Translations under genes and position numbers: made by a program
The notes under the pieces: generated by a model
Seen by the model: only the letters and a program-made list of their open reading frames with translations
Database searches by the model: none
Told to the model about the DNA's origin: nothing
NCBI GenBank assembly: GCA_903835235.1
Contig: CAILMF010000042.1
Location: 1-40,404 of the forward strand
Direction of reading: 5' to 3'
Origin: an uncultured Rhodospirillales bacterium
Lineage (GTDB): Bacteria > Pseudomonadota > Alphaproteobacteria > Acetobacterales > Acetobacteraceae
Length of the DNA stretch: 40,404 bases
Shown: positions 14,840 to 22,444 of the stretch, one piece after another
Layout: each line of letters starts with the position of its first letter
Numbering within the stretch: the first letter of the stretch is position 1

Positions 14840-16125
14840 GCCACCACCGCCTGGCGCACCCATTCCGCCCAGGCCAGCGCGGCGCGGTCCTGGCCGATGC
14901 CGGTCACGATCTGCACGCCCAGCGGCAGCCCCTTGGGGCCGGTCGCGACGGGCACCGTCACGCAGGGCACCCACAGGCTGGTCCAGATGAAGTTGAAGGA
15001 AGGGTCGCCGGTCCAGCCCAGCCCTTCCGGCGCCTCGCCGGGGGCGCTCGGGGTCAGGATCATGTCCACGCCGTCGATCACATCGGCAAAGGCCGCCTGA
15101 GCGCTGGTGAAGGCCTGGCGCCCGGCATCCAGCGCCGCCGGCCCCTGGGCCGCGCCCCACTGCATCCGCTCGCGCAGCCCATCGCTGAGCTGCGCCGCCG
15201 CGTTGTCCACCTCCCAGGCGATGGACTGCGCGCTTTCGGCGTTCATCACCACGGGGTGGGCCTGGACCAGGGCGTTGACCGCCGCCGGCAGGTCCAGCGG
15301 CACCACCGTGGCGCCGGCCTTGGCACAGGCCGCCGCCGCGCGGTCCAGCAGCGCCCGCGTTGCCGCGTCGGCCTGGTCGGCGGTGGGGCCCATGCACAGG
15401 CCGATGCGCGGCGCGCGGCCCGGCTTCACCTCGGGGTCGCCATAGTCGCGCCCGGTGCAGCCGGCCATGAACAGCGCGGCATCGCCCACGGTGCGGGTCA
15501 GCACGCCGATGGTGTCCAGCGATTCGCTCATCACCTTCATGCCGCCGCGGGCGATGGTGCCGTAGCTGGGCTTGAAGCCGACCGCGCCGCAATAGGCCGC
15601 GGGACGCACGATGCTGCCCGCAGTCTGGGTGCCGAAGCCCGCGTGGAAGAAGCCATCCGCCACCCCGGCGGCGGAACCGGAGGACGAGCCGCCCGGCGTA
15701 TGCCCGGGGTTGGCCGGGTTGCCGGTGGGCCCAGGCTGGCGGGTGGCGAATTCGGTGGTGACGGTCTTGCCCACCACCAGCGCCCCGGCGCGCCGCGCCA
15801 GCGCCACGCAGGCGGCGTCGCCGCGCGGCCGATGCCCGGCCCAGATCGGCGAGCCATATTGCGAAGGCAGGTCGGCGGTATCCAGCACGTCCTTCACCCC
15901 CAAGCCCAGGCCATGCAGCGGGCCGCGCGCGCTCTCGGGCAGCGCATCGGCGACGGCGGCGGCGCGGCGCAGCGCGGCCGGGTCCTGCCAGGCGAAGGCG
16001 CGCAGCACCGGCTCGCGGGCGCCGATCCGCGCCAGCAGCGCCTCGGCCAGGTCGGTTGCGGTCAGGCTGCCATCGCGCAGGCGACGGGCGGCTTGGGTGG
16101 CGGGCAGCAGGGCAAGGTCGGTCAT
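14836..16125 (-). CDS. amidase signature family hydrolase
   Basis: A 429-residue amidase-signature enzyme. The Ser-cisSer-Lys triad is present: Lys78 in LGLGVKDVLDT, Ser147 in GGSSSGS and nucleophile Ser171 in TAGSIVRPA. Members hydrolyse amides, from simple aryl amides to Gln-tRNA; without GatB/GatC here and with a 429-residue length, a stand-alone small-molecule amidase is likelier than GatA. No signal peptide. It leads the minus-strand cluster with the two glycosyltransferase-like genes (4-nt overlap with the first) and is divergent from the 202-aa hypothetical gene across 63 bp. Confidence 0.88.
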   Translation of the reverse strand: MTDLALLPATQAARRLRDGSLTATDLAEALLARIGAREPVLRAFAWQDPAALRRAAAVADALPESARGPLHGLGLGVKDVLDTADLPSQYGSPIWAGHRPRGDAACVALARRAGALVVGKTVTTEFATRQPGPTGNPANPGHTPGGSSSGSAAGVADGFFHAGFGTQTAGSIVRPAAYCGAVGFKPSYGTIARGGMKVMSESLDTIGVLTRTVGDAALFMAGCTGRDYGDPEVKPGRAPRIGLCMGPTADQADAATRALLDRAAAACAKAGATVVPLDLPAAVNALVQAHPVVMNAESAQSIAWEVDNAAAQLSDGLRERMQWGAAQGPAALDAGRQAFTSAQAAFADVIDGVDMILTPSAPGEAPEGLGWTGDPSFNFIWTSLWVPCVTVPVATGPKGLPLGVQIVTGIGQDRAALAWAEWVRQAVVA

Positions 16126-16188
16126 GCCCGCAGCTTAACCCGCAAGCCGGCTATGGTGCCAAGGCCCGGCTGTCGCCACATTGTGCCG

Positions 16189-16797
16189 ATGCCCACCAAC
16201 CCCATCCGCGTGGCCCGTGCGCCCGACGGCACGCTGACCTACGCCCTGGCCCTGGCCCCGCCGGAGTTGCCGCCGGTGACCCCGCGCGCCCTGCAGAACG
16301 CCTGGGACACCGCGCGCGACGCCATCCGCCAGGCCGACGCCCGGCGCCATCCGGCGGTGATCGACCCGATCTGGCCCGACGCCAGCGCCTCTCGCTTCGG
16401 GCCGCCGCGGCTGCTGCTGTTCCAGCCCCCCACCGCCGCCGAGCCGACCCGCCTGGCCATTGCCGACCGCGACGCCAGCGCCTGGGCCGACGCCATCGAC
16501 TCGGCACACGGGCTCGACAGCCTGCACGGCATGACCCTTTGCCTGCGCCTGCTGGCCCTGGTGGACGCCATGGCGCGGCTGAAATGGCTGGTGCCGATGT
16601 TCAGCTTTTCCGGCGGTGGCATCAGGTTGCACCCCGCCCTGCTGGCCGCCGCCGCCACAATGTCGTTGGACGCGGGGGCGCGGTTCGACGAAGGTGGACT
16701 CAAGCGCGTTTTGTCGCGACCACTGCCTGCCGCGTCGCCCGACTGCCAGCCCAAGGGTCTTCCCGCCGGTCGGCCCGGCGGCCGGCCCACAGCCTGA
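16189..16797 (+). CDS. hypothetical protein, 202 aa
   Basis: I do not recognise the family. The product starts MPTNPIRVARAPDGTLTYALALAPPELPPV and has a helical middle (residues 100-160) with LHGMTLCLRLLALVDAMARLKWL and FSFSGGGIRLHPALLAAAA, ending in a Gly/Pro/Arg-rich tail. No signal peptide or clear membrane helix. Codon usage follows neighbouring genes, and it is 10 nt ahead of the lipoprotein gene, so it probably belongs to the same plus-strand transcript. A much longer frame is open upstream, but that part is antisense to the amidase. Confidence 0.65.
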   Translation: MPTNPIRVARAPDGTLTYALALAPPELPPVTPRALQNAWDTARDAIRQADARRHPAVIDPIWPDASASRFGPPRLLLFQPPTAAEPTRLAIADRDASAWADAIDSAHGLDSLHGMTLCLRLLALVDAMARLKWLVPMFSFSGGGIRLHPALLAAAATMSLDAGARFDEGGLKRVLSRPLPAASPDCQPKGLPAGRPGGRPTA

Positions 16798-16807
16798 CGA
16801 GAACCGA

Positions 16808-17278
16808 ATGCCCCGCCCGTCATCCACCCCTTTCCCTTCGGCTCTCGGCCTGGCCTTGCTGGCCGCCCTCACCCTGGGCGGCTGCGCCGCGGAGGCTCCG
16901 GGCTCGCTCGGTGCCCGCAACAGCGCGCTGCCGCCGCCGGGGGCGGGTGGCGCGCCCAGCGCCCAGGTCGCCGGGCGCCCCTACGTGACGCCGCCGCCGG
17001 TCGAGCGCCGGGCCATCCCGGAAACCCCGCTCGGCGAGGGGCGGATGCAGACCGCCGCCAGCCTGGCCGCCGCCTGCAACCAGCAGGCCGACCGCGTGCT
17101 GGTGCAGCGCGACCGCGGCGAGATCATGCGGGAAGACGAGCGCGACAGCCGCCAGGGGACCTTCGACAGCCCCTTCCAGTTCCGCGCCCCGCTGGACCAG
17201 ATGGGCCGCCGCTTCGAGCGTGACCAGATCGCCCGCGACTGCGTGCTGCGGAACTCCCGGGGCACGCCGGACCGCTGA
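16808..17278 (+). CDS. putative lipoprotein, 156 aa
   Basis: The N-terminus has an Arg-containing start, a hydrophobic stretch and a lipobox (LALLAALTLGGC, Cys at about residue 25), so it should be lipid-modified and held in the inner or outer membrane. The rest has a Pro/Gly-rich spacer (PLPPPGAGG-like) and a charged C-terminal region with two cysteines (AAACNQQADRVLVQRDRGEI; RDCVLRNS). No known domain. It lies between the 202-aa protein (10-nt gap) and the MFS gene (26-nt gap), suggesting one transcription unit. Confidence 0.75.
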   Translation: MPRPSSTPFPSALGLALLAALTLGGCAAEAPGSLGARNSALPPPGAGGAPSAQVAGRPYVTPPPVERRAIPETPLGEGRMQTAASLAAACNQQADRVLVQRDRGEIMREDERDSRQGTFDSPFQFRAPLDQMGRRFERDQIARDCVLRNSRGTPDR

Positions 17279-17304
17279 TGCCGGCGCGCGGGGACCACGG
17301 CTGA

Positions 17305-18918
17305 ATGGCCTCGCTCGGCGCGCTCGGCCGCGCCCTGTCGCATCGTGATGCGCGGATCTTCTTCGGGGCGTCGCTGACCTCCTGGACCGGGCTCTGGGTC
17401 CACCGCATCGGCGTCACCTGGCTGGCCTGGGAGATGACGCACAGCGCCTTCTGGGTCGGCATGGTCGCCTTCTGCGACCTGGCGCCCGCCGTGGTGTTCA
17501 GCCCCATCGCCGGCGCGATAGCCGACCGCATGGACCGGGTGAAGCTGACCATGCTGAGTCAGACAGCCATCGGCCTGCAGGCCTGCGCCGTCGCGGGGCT
17601 GCTGATCGCGGGGCTGCTCAGCATCGAGGTATTGCTGGTGCTGGAGGTGGTCAGCGGCATTGCCGCCAGCTTCGCCCAGCCCGCCCGGCAAAGCCTGATG
17701 CCCGGCCTGGTGCCGCGCACCGACCTGCCGGCCGCGGTGGCCTGCAACTCGCTCTGCTTCAACGTCGCCCGCTTCCTCGGCCCCGCCATCGCCGGGCCGG
17801 TGGTGGCGCTGTACGGCGTGGCGCCAGCGGTGCTGATCAACGCCGGCGCCTATTTCCTCGCCACCGCCTCCATGCCCTTCCTGCGGGTGGCCCCCGCGGC
17901 GCGCCGCGGCCATGCGCCGGAAACCAGCATTTTGGGCGAGGCCATCGCCGGCTTCCGCTATGCCGGCCACCACCCCGGCATCGGCCCCCTCCTGCTGTTC
18001 GCCGCGGTCACCAGCGTGATGATGCGCGGCGTGCAGGAAGTGCTGCCGCCCTTCATCGAACGGGTCTTTGAACGCGGCGCCGATGGCCTGGCCATGCTGA
18101 CCGCCTGCATCGGCATCGGCGCGCTGATCTCCGGCCTCTGGGTCGCCAGCCGCGGCAAGGTGGAGGGCACCACCCGCCTGGCGGTGCTGGCGGTGGCGGC
18201 GCAGGCAGTGGCAACCCTGGCCTTCATCGCCACCGGCTACTTCCCGCTGGGCCTGCTGGCCGGCGCCTTCATGGGCGCGGCCGGCAGCGTGAATGGCATT
18301 TCCATCCAGACCCTGGTGCAGAACGCCGCCGACCCTGGCATGCGCGGCCGGGTGCTGGCCATGTGGGGCATGATCACCCGCGCCTGCCCGGCGATCGGCG
18401 CGCTGCTGCTGGGCGCCGCCGGAGAGGCCTTCGGCCTGCGCCTGCCCACCATGGTCTTCGCGCTGCTGACCCTGGCCGCCTTCGCCTGGGGCTGGCGCAT
18501 GCTGCCGCACATGGCCCGGGTGCTGGAAAGCCGCGCCGCGGTGCGCATGGGCGAGACCCACCACATCACCTTCGGCGCCCAGGCCCCGGTGGCGCAGCGC
18601 CGCACCTTCCGCCTGAGCGCCGAGGACGCCGCCTTCATCGACGCCGAGGTTGCCGCCGGCCGCTACGACAGTGGCGGCGAGGTGGTGCGCGCCGGGCTGG
18701 CGGCCCTGCGGGCGGAGCAAGCCCCGCGCGCCGAGGGCGGCGAGAGCCATCTCCCGCGCGCCGAGGACGGCGAAAGCCATCTCCCGCGCGCCGAGGACGG
18801 CGAAAGCCATCTCCCGCGCGCCGAGGGCGGCGAAAGCCATCTCCCGCGCGCCGAGGGCGGCGAAAGCCATCTCCCGCGCGCCGAGGGCGGCGCGACCAAA
18901 CCGCGCGCCGCGGAATAG
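17305..18918 (+). CDS. MFS transporter fused to a ParD-like ribbon-helix-helix domain and decapeptide repeats
   Basis: A 537-residue protein in three parts. Residues 1 to about 420 are an MFS permease of the EntS/MFS_3 type, with the cytoplasmic loop GAIADRMDRVK after helix 2 and about 12 membrane helices. Residues about 432-472 (RRTFRLSAEDAAFIDAEVA, then GRYDSGGEVVRAGLAALRAEQ) closely match the N-terminal DNA-binding domain of ParD/CopG antitoxins. Residues 473-530 are almost six copies of RAEGGESHLP. Such a C-terminal antitoxin fold on a transporter is unusual, and no ParE-like toxin gene follows. Both domains are in one uninterrupted frame, with no sign of a frameshift. Substrate unknown. 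The ATG has only a weak ribosome-binding site. Confidence 0.85.
   Translation: MASLGALGRALSHRDARIFFGASLTSWTGLWVHRIGVTWLAWEMTHSAFWVGMVAFCDLAPAVVFSPIAGAIADRMDRVKLTMLSQTAIGLQACAVAGLLIAGLLSIEVLLVLEVVSGIAASFAQPARQSLMPGLVPRTDLPAAVACNSLCFNVARFLGPAIAGPVVALYGVAPAVLINAGAYFLATASMPFLRVAPAARRGHAPETSILGEAIAGFRYAGHHPGIGPLLLFAAVTSVMMRGVQEVLPPFIERVFERGADGLAMLTACIGIGALISGLWVASRGKVEGTTRLAVLAVAAQAVATLAFIATGYFPLGLLAGAFMGAAGSVNGISIQTLVQNAADPGMRGRVLAMWGMITRACPAIGALLLGAAGEAFGLRLPTMVFALLTLAAFAWGWRMLPHMARVLESRAAVRMGETHHITFGAQAPVAQRRTFRLSAEDAAFIDAEVAAGRYDSGGEVVRAGLAALRAEQAPRAEGGESHLPRAEDGESHLPRAEDGESHLPRAEGGESHLPRAEGGESHLPRAEGGATKPRAAE
18721..18892. repeat. 30-bp in-frame tandem repeat, 5.7 units
   Basis: Units begin at 18721, 18751, 18781, 18811, 18841 and (partial) 18871. 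The consensus contains CCCGCGCGCCGAGG and CGGCGAAAGCCATCT; units differ at only a few positions (GGC/GAC, GAG/GAA). In frame this encodes RAEGGESHLP, with RAEDGESHLP in units 2 and 3. Near-identity shows recent expansion and probable copy-number variation between strains. Confidence 0.95.
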
Positions 18919-18971
18919 ACCCCGGCCGCATTCCCGGCTTTATTGCGCGGCGCTTCCAAGGATACCCGAAT

Positions 18972-19946
18972 ATGCTGAACGCCGCCGTCATCGGCCTGGG
19001 CCGCTGGGGCCAGGTCATGGTCAACTCCGTGCAGGGGCGCAACCAGGCCGGCATCCGCTTCGTCGCCGGCAGCACGCGCACCCCGGCCAAGGCGGAAGCC
19101 TTCTGCGCCGCCAAGGGCATCCGCCTGCTGCCCAGCTACGAAGCCGTACTGGCCGACCCGGAAGTGCAGGCCGTGGTGCTGGCCACTCCGCATGGCCAGC
19201 ATGCCGAGCAAGTCATCGCCGCCGCCGCCGCCGGCAAGCACATCTTCGTCGAGAAGCCTTTTACCTTGTCCAAGGCCAGTGCCGAGGCCGCCGTCGCCGC
19301 CGCGCAGAAGGCCGGGGTGGTGCTGGCGCTGGGCCATAACCGCCGCTTCCTGCCCGCGGTCGCCGAGATGAAGCGCATGATCGCCGCCGGCGAACTCGGC
19401 ACCGTGCTGCATGCCGAGGGCAACATGTCCGGCGGCCAGGCCTTCGCCTGGGTGGACGGCATGTGGCGCGCCGACCGGCATGAGAGCCCGCTGGGCGGCA
19501 TGGGCGGCATGGGCATCCACATGATCGACATGCTGATCAACCTGATGGGGCCGTTCGCCAGCGTGGCGGTCAACAGCTACCCCCGCGTGTCGGCGCATGT
19601 GGACGACACCACGGCCATGCTGGCGCGCTTCACCTCCGGCGCCTCGGCCACCTTCGCCACCATCAACCTGACCGCCCGGGTGTGGCGCGTGGCGTTGCTG
19701 GGCACCAAGGGCATGCTGGAGCTGTTCAACCACGAACGCCTGTTCTTCCGCCCGGTCGAGGGTGAGGAATGGACGCGCAACTATCCGGTGACGGATATCG
19801 AGGCCGCCGAGCTGGAAGCCTTCGCCGCGGCCGTCGCCGGCGGCCCGGCCTACCCGCTGCCGCTGAGCGAGGCCATCCACGGCGTCTCGGTGTTCGAGAC
19901 CATGATCGCCGCGGCTTCCGCCGGCAGCACCCTGGCGGTGCCGTAA
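18972..19946 (+). CDS. Gfo/Idh/MocA family NAD(P)-dependent oxidoreductase
   Basis: A 324-residue protein with an N-terminal Rossmann fold (AVIGLGRWGQ, residues 4-13), the strand VVLATPHGQHAEQ, the family hallmark VEKPFTLS (about residue 94) and GHNRRFLPAV, followed by the GFO_IDH_MocA C-terminal domain with GGMGIHMIDMLINL, whose His is the usual catalytic position. Family members oxidise or reduce sugars, inositols and related polyols. Its substrate cannot be read from sequence. The ATG at 18972 is 53 nt past the MFS gene, so it could be cotranscribed. A strong 14-bp hairpin follows the stop. Confidence 0.9.
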   Translation: MLNAAVIGLGRWGQVMVNSVQGRNQAGIRFVAGSTRTPAKAEAFCAAKGIRLLPSYEAVLADPEVQAVVLATPHGQHAEQVIAAAAAGKHIFVEKPFTLSKASAEAAVAAAQKAGVVLALGHNRRFLPAVAEMKRMIAAGELGTVLHAEGNMSGGQAFAWVDGMWRADRHESPLGGMGGMGIHMIDMLINLMGPFASVAVNSYPRVSAHVDDTTAMLARFTSGASATFATINLTARVWRVALLGTKGMLELFNHERLFFRPVEGEEWTRNYPVTDIEAAELEAFAAAVAGGPAYPLPLSEAIHGVSVFETMIAAASAGSTLAVP

Positions 19947-19959
19947 CCGGCCGGCTAGA

Positions 19960-19993
19960 CCATGGTCACCGCTCAATGCAGCGGTGACCATGG
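19960..19993 (+). terminator. 14-bp perfect hairpin after the Gfo/Idh gene
   Basis: CCATGGTCACCGCT (19960-19973) pairs perfectly with 19980-19993 around a 6-nt loop, 13 nt past the stop codon. It is followed by TGTTATTG rather than a clean T run. It abuts the conserved intergenic core repeat at 20006. Confidence 0.6.
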
Positions 19994-20005
19994 CCCAGCC
20001 TGTTA

Positions 20006-20062
20006 TTGAGCGAGTGATTCACGCCTCCGGTGATTCCACCTGCGGCGATCACGCGCTAGAAC
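20006..20062. repeat. intergenic GATTCACG repeat, copy 1
   Basis: The core GATTCACGCCTCCGG followed by a TTCCACC and CGGCGATCAC stretch recurs at 24805-24862 and 26563-26620. Each core follows a hairpin and a TTG-rich spacer. This copy lies just upstream of the ridA-family gene and could contribute to its leader. Confidence 0.8.
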
Positions 20063-20098
20063 CAACCCACCATCAATGAGAGAAAGGGACCTCCCCCA

Positions 20099-20449
20099 AT
20101 GGCCAAAATCGTTCGCATGGGCAGCAACAAGATCCTGTCCAGCTCGGTCGAGTACCACAACTTCGTCTTCCTGGCCGGCATGACCGCCGACGACCTGACG
20201 CTCGACATCATCGGCCAGACCAAGCAGGTCCTGGCCAAGATCGACGCCAGCCTGGAAGCCAATGGCACGGACAAGAGCCACCTGCTCAACGCGCAGATCT
20301 GGCTGAAGGACATCAAGCAGCGCGACGCCATGAACACCGTCTGGATCGAATGGCTCGGCGAGGAAGGCCGCCCGGCCCGCGCCTGCGTGCAGGCCGAGAT
20401 GGCCTCGCCCGGCATCCTGGTCGAGATCATGGTCAACGCCTGCCGCTGA
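20099..20449 (+). CDS. RidA/YjgF-family protein
   Basis: A 116-residue single-domain RidA/YER057c/UK114 protein: VFLAGMTADD near the N-terminus, TKQVLAKIDASLEANGTDKSHLLNAQIWLKD, and the C-terminal RACVQAEMASPGILVEI with the conserved Arg that binds substrate carboxylate. RidA members hydrolyse reactive enamine/imine intermediates released by PLP enzymes. The region around Arg is family-typical, but subfamily (true RidA versus Rid4-7) cannot be set. A GAGAAAGGGA site precedes the ATG, and a strong intrinsic terminator follows. Single-gene transcript likely. Confidence 0.9.
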   Translation: MAKIVRMGSNKILSSSVEYHNFVFLAGMTADDLTLDIIGQTKQVLAKIDASLEANGTDKSHLLNAQIWLKDIKQRDAMNTVWIEWLGEEGRPARACVQAEMASPGILVEIMVNACR

Positions 20450-20498
20450 ACCATCACGGGGCTGCCATCAAATAAGGCAGCATCTGGGCAAATATTCC

Positions 20499-20526
20499 AG
20501 GCCGGGGAAGCATTCCCCGGCCTTTT
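20499..20526 (+). terminator. rho-independent terminator of the RidA-family gene
   Basis: An 11-bp perfect stem (AGGCCGGGGAA at 20499-20509 with 20513-20523), 3-nt loop and TTTT tail, 50 nt after the stop codon. The best terminator in the window. Confidence 0.9.
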
Positions 20527-20804
20527 GCTTGTCCGGGATACCCCCTACCCGGCCGAATCTGCCGTGGCTTTCCTGCCGCAACACTGTGGCATCTGCGTAC
20601 AGGGCCGCAGGACATGGGAAACTCTTCCGTTCAGAGCGCCTCCGGCACCGGCGCCCTCAACAAATCACGTCACATTACGCGCTGTATCAGACGCGTGGGT
20701 TGCGCCGGCCGCTTCGCCCTGGCTACCCATTGTGCAGCCGCGAAGCGTCACGGAACCGTGATCGGCGCGCCGTACTGAGAATGTGGCACAGGAGCTTGTT
20801 GCGC
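20527..20804. other. non-coding leader region of the CHAP gene
   Basis: About 280 bases with no gene I can support. An open frame runs through it into the CHAP gene but reads as an Arg/Pro-rich non-coding extension. A small palindrome TCACGGAACCGTGA lies at 20748-20761, about 45 bases before the CHAP start, and could be a regulator site. Promoter hexamers are not clear. Confidence 0.5.
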
Positions 20805-21575
20805 ATGGGTTTCAAGGGAACGGCATTGGCGATCGGGGTCGTCTTCGGCACGCTGGCCTTCGGGTCGCCGTCCGAGGCTGCGCGACCGGACCGTCACCAT
20901 TCCCCTGCTGCCAGCGCCAAGCAGGTGCGCGCCCTTCCGGTAACCAGCAAGCCCAGCAAGCCGCAGCTGCGGCTGGCCATGGTCTCCAGCGCCCGCGCCG
21001 CCACCCCGGGCCGGCTGCGCGCTTCCCGCGCCAGCTATGGCGGCATCTCCTGCGTGCCCTATGCCCGCCAGGCCACCGGCATGAACATCTCCGGCAATGG
21101 CTGGCAGTGGTGGGGCAATGCCGCGGGCAGCTATGCCCGTGGCCATCGGCCGGAACCCGGCTCGGTCCTCGCCTTCCGCTCCACCGGCAGCATGCGCTAC
21201 GGCCATGTCGCCGTGGTCTCCCAGGTGGTGGCGCCGCGCCACGTCCTCATCGACCACGCCAACTGGGGCGGCCCCGGCATCCGCCGCGGCACCGTCATGC
21301 AGGACGTCCACGTCATCGACGTTTCCGCCGGCAACGACTGGACCGACGTGCGCGTGCAGATCGGCCGCGACTCCAGCAGCTTCGGTCGCAACTACCCGAC
21401 CTACGGCTTCATCTACAATCGGGCGGACAACGGCAGCATGATGGCCCAGGCCGGAGCCGGCCAGGTCGCCTTCGAGGAAATCGCCGAAGCGCCGGAGCCG
21501 ACCAGCGCACCCCGCGCCGGCCAGCGCAGCGTCACCAACCGCAGCGTCGCCGCCCGCCGCGTCACGCGCCGCTGA
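20805..21575 (+). CDS. exported CHAP-domain protein (putative peptidoglycan amidase/endopeptidase)
   Basis: The 256-residue product has a signal peptide (MGFKGTALAIGVVFGTLAFG, cleavage near SEA-AR), a Lys/Ser/Pro-rich linker, a CHAP domain (about residues 75-190) and a disordered C-terminal tail rich in Arg/Ser. CHAP catalytic residues are visible: Cys83 in GGISCVPYAR and His134 in RYGHVAVV, with an acidic/Asn partner in LIDHANWGG. CHAP enzymes cut peptidoglycan amide bonds in the periplasm. The ATG at 20805 has AGGAG 10 nt upstream; an ATG at 20781 would add eight residues before the signal peptide and is less likely. Confidence 0.87.
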   Translation: MGFKGTALAIGVVFGTLAFGSPSEAARPDRHHSPAASAKQVRALPVTSKPSKPQLRLAMVSSARAATPGRLRASRASYGGISCVPYARQATGMNISGNGWQWWGNAAGSYARGHRPEPGSVLAFRSTGSMRYGHVAVVSQVVAPRHVLIDHANWGGPGIRRGTVMQDVHVIDVSAGNDWTDVRVQIGRDSSSFGRNYPTYGFIYNRADNGSMMAQAGAGQVAFEEIAEAPEPTSAPRAGQRSVTNRSVAARRVTRR

Positions 21576-21666
21576 GCAGGCGGCGCCAGGCTGGCACCAC
21601 CCGTCACCGCCACCACTGGTGGCGGCTTCGGGCGCCGGCGCCGGCGCCGGGCAGTGCTTGCCGCGC

Positions 21667-22266
21667 TCAGGCCGCCTTCATCTCGTCGCTGCGGTCCCAC
21701 AGGTTGGGCAGCACGGTGTTGGTGTAGCCACTGATGAAACGCTTCGGCGCCGAGGTGTTGGGATTGAACACGTGGCGCTGCACCGCGCCGATATTGCCGC
21801 CATAGACATGGATGCTGATGCTGGCCCGGTCGGCATAGGCATTGTGCACCACATGGATGTCCTGCCCGTTCGGCGTCACGTGCTCCACCATTCCGGGGGT
21901 CAGCGTGGCCTGGCCCAGCACGGTCATCGGCTCGCCCTCCCCGGCCACGGCGTAGTCGGTGGCCACCTCGGAGCCGCGGAGCATGCCGATGAGCCCCCAG
22001 ACCAGGTGGTTGTGCACCGGCGTGCGCTGCCCCGGCCCCCAGACGAAGCTGACGACGCTGAAGCGTTCGAGGGGATCGCAATGCAGCAGGTATTGGCGGT
22101 AGCTCGGGCCATCCTTGGCGAACTCGTCGGGCAGCCAGTCATCCTGCGCCACCAGCGTCGCCAGCAGGTCGCGGCCTTCGTGCAGCCAGCGCCCTTCGTC
22201 GGCGCCCTGCTCGGCCAACCTGGTCATCCCCTGGATGAAGTCGCGCAGGCGCTTGATACCGGCCAT
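21667..22266 (-). CDS. cysteine dioxygenase-like cupin
   Basis: A 199-residue cupin of the cysteine dioxygenase type I/3-mercaptopropionate dioxygenase group. Metal-binding residues are seen in RTPVHNHLVWGLIGML (His-x-His) and in SISIHVYGG (third His). These non-haem iron enzymes oxidise the thiol of cysteine or 3-mercaptopropionate to a sulfinate with O2. The Cys of the vertebrate Cys-Tyr crosslink is not apparent, as is usual in bacterial members. The ATG at 22266 has GAGGAG 8 nt upstream, which decides the start. It is divergent from the PNPOx-like gene across 178 bp. Confidence 0.85.
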   Translation of the reverse strand: MAGIKRLRDFIQGMTRLAEQGADEGRWLHEGRDLLATLVAQDDWLPDEFAKDGPSYRQYLLHCDPLERFSVVSFVWGPGQRTPVHNHLVWGLIGMLRGSEVATDYAVAGEGEPMTVLGQATLTPGMVEHVTPNGQDIHVVHNAYADRASISIHVYGGNIGAVQRHVFNPNTSAPKRFISGYTNTVLPNLWDRSDEMKAA

Positions 22267-22444
22267 GCCAGTTCTCCTCGTTAGCATCGAGGGTGCAGCC
22301 TGCCGGAAGCGGCAGCGTTGATCCACATCAGAACGACGCCCTCGGGACCTTACCATCCGCTGGAAGGGCGCCTTCCATAAAGCGACGATACCGCGCGGCG
22401 CGGCCACGCCCGATAGTCGTGCCAGCAGCACAGGACATTCCGCC

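Noticed and set aside
14713-16188. Long upstream extension of the plus-strand 202-aa hypothetical gene
   Set aside because: This part is antisense to the amidase, which has a complete catalytic triad; only the section from 16189 onward is plausible coding sequence.
16981-18870. 629-residue minus-strand open frame over the MFS gene
   Set aside because: The opposite frame gives a coherent lipoprotein and MFS transporter; this one is His/Gly/Ala-rich shadow sequence, even though its start reads regularly through the 30-bp repeat.
18721-18892. CRISPR-like array
   Set aside because: The 30-bp units are contiguous with no unique spacers and are in frame within a protein.
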